Below, in pieces: positions 5,878-6,306 of a stretch of DNA of 6,306 bases; the stretch's first letter is position 1; every line of letters starts with the position of its first letter. A program made the translations under genes and the position numbers. The DNA is from Cytophagales bacterium (lineage in GTDB: Bacteria; Bacteroidota; Bacteroidia; Cytophagales; ES-bin-26), in NCBI GenBank assembly GCA_014379925.1, contig JACMKY010000370.1:1-6306 (forward strand), read 5' to 3'. The notes under the pieces were generated by a model. The model had not been told where the DNA came from, made no database searches, and saw only the letters and a list, made by a program, of their open reading frames with translations.

Positions 5878-5912
5878 AGCCCCCACTAATCCAAGATTGG
5901 TGGGGGCTTTTT
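5878..5912 (+). terminator. Rho-independent terminator after tRNA-Gln
   Basis: A 14-base stem at 5878-5891 (AGCCCCCACTAATC) pairs with 5895-5908 through a CAA loop, with a single T-G wobble. It is followed by a run of five T (5908-5912). It starts 6 bases after the tRNA and should end its transcript. It also insulates the DUF1877 gene that starts 25 bases later. Confidence 0.95.
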
Positions 5913-5937
5913 GTTGGGTACCAAAAAATAAATCAGG

Positions 5938-6306
5938 ATGGGAATAGTGGCCAATTTCCTTCGCGTAACCCAGCACGAGTTGGACGAAATACTTAATAAT
6001 TCTTCTATTCTTGAAGACCGTATTGAGTGGCCAGACGACCCGGCCTTGCTGAACATCGACAAAGCTTGGGCAGGCATTCTTTACCTACTCACCGGGTACA
6101 ACTGGGAAGAAGCTGAAAAGACACCGCTACCTTTGGTACGGGCAATTCTGGGCGAACGGGTGGTGGACGAGGAACAGGAGATGGGATACGGACCCGCCCG
6201 GTACGTGGCCGTTGCCCAAGTGAAGGAAATTGATCAGGAACTCTCGGCGGTTTCGGGGGAAATCTTGAGCGGTCGCTTTGATGGCAGGAAGATGATGAGG
6301 AAAGGC
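5938..6306 (+). CDS. DUF1877-family protein, 5' part
   Basis: An open frame runs from the ATG at 5938 to the window end with no stop: 123 codons, 3' end missing. The translation starts MGIVANFLRVTQHELDEIL and contains NIDKAWAGILYLLTG (39-53), VVDEEQEMGYGPARYV (75-90) and, near the edge, AVSGEILSGRFDGRKM (104-119). This pattern matches DUF1877 (YfbM-like) proteins: an N-terminal MGM-like start, an IDK-W-I-LLTG block and a DEE-GYGPA-Y block. The family is about 150-170 residues long, so perhaps a quarter is missing. Its function is not established and it is a single cytoplasmic domain. The ATG follows an A-rich leader, as is common where Shine-Dalgarno sequences are not used. It begins only 25 bases after the tRNA terminator, and I see no promoter in that gap. 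Confidence 0.9.
   Translation, partial: MGIVANFLRVTQHELDEILNNSSILEDRIEWPDDPALLNIDKAWAGILYLLTGYNWEEAEKTPLPLVRAILGERVVDEEQEMGYGPARYVAVAQVKEIDQELSAVSGEILSGRFDGRKMMRKG

Overview
The window looks like chromosomal DNA from a moderately GC-rich member of the Bacteroidota, probably Cytophagales. This is inferred from four things: an SCKKED-type lipoprotein signal, the absence of convincing Shine-Dalgarno sequences, a TTTG-N19-TATTTTTG promoter (the Bacteroidota -33/-7 type) before the tRNA, and protein families typical of that phylum. No marker gene fixes the genus. I see no phage, CRISPR, toxin-antitoxin or secretion system.

Layout. The left 3.9 kb is read on the minus strand. In transcription order it holds: a secreted tetratricopeptide (TPR) protein (3855-3091); dprA, the DNA-processing protein of natural transformation (2938-1817); a membrane-anchored J-domain/TPR protein (1700-822); a short lipoprotein with a BNR/sortilin-type motif that seems truncated by a frameshift (780-508, remnant to 407); and a small coiled-coil protein with a C-terminal membrane helix (311-27). 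A 321-base divergent region (3856-4176) separates these from the plus-strand genes: a DCC-family thiol oxidoreductase (4177-4572), fabD malonyl-CoA:ACP transacylase (4793-5668), tRNA-Gln(UUG) with its own promoter and a strong terminator (5739-5912), and the first 123 codons of a DUF1877-family gene that runs off the right edge (from 5938).

The genes do not form one obvious pathway. fabD supplies malonyl-ACP for fatty acid synthesis and dprA handles incoming single-stranded DNA. The J-domain/TPR protein probably organises chaperone or protein assemblies at the membrane. The most notable non-coding structure is a pair of intergenic modules, one between the TPR gene and dprA (2951-3094) and one between the DCC gene and fabD (4577-4780). 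Both have arrays of degenerate 7-base repeats in inverted orientation around a unique core, and the second also has two tandem mini-hairpins. They look like dispersed, possibly mobilisable, repeat elements. I found no convincing undescribed multi-gene system; the repeat modules and the decayed lipoprotein gene deserve the second look.
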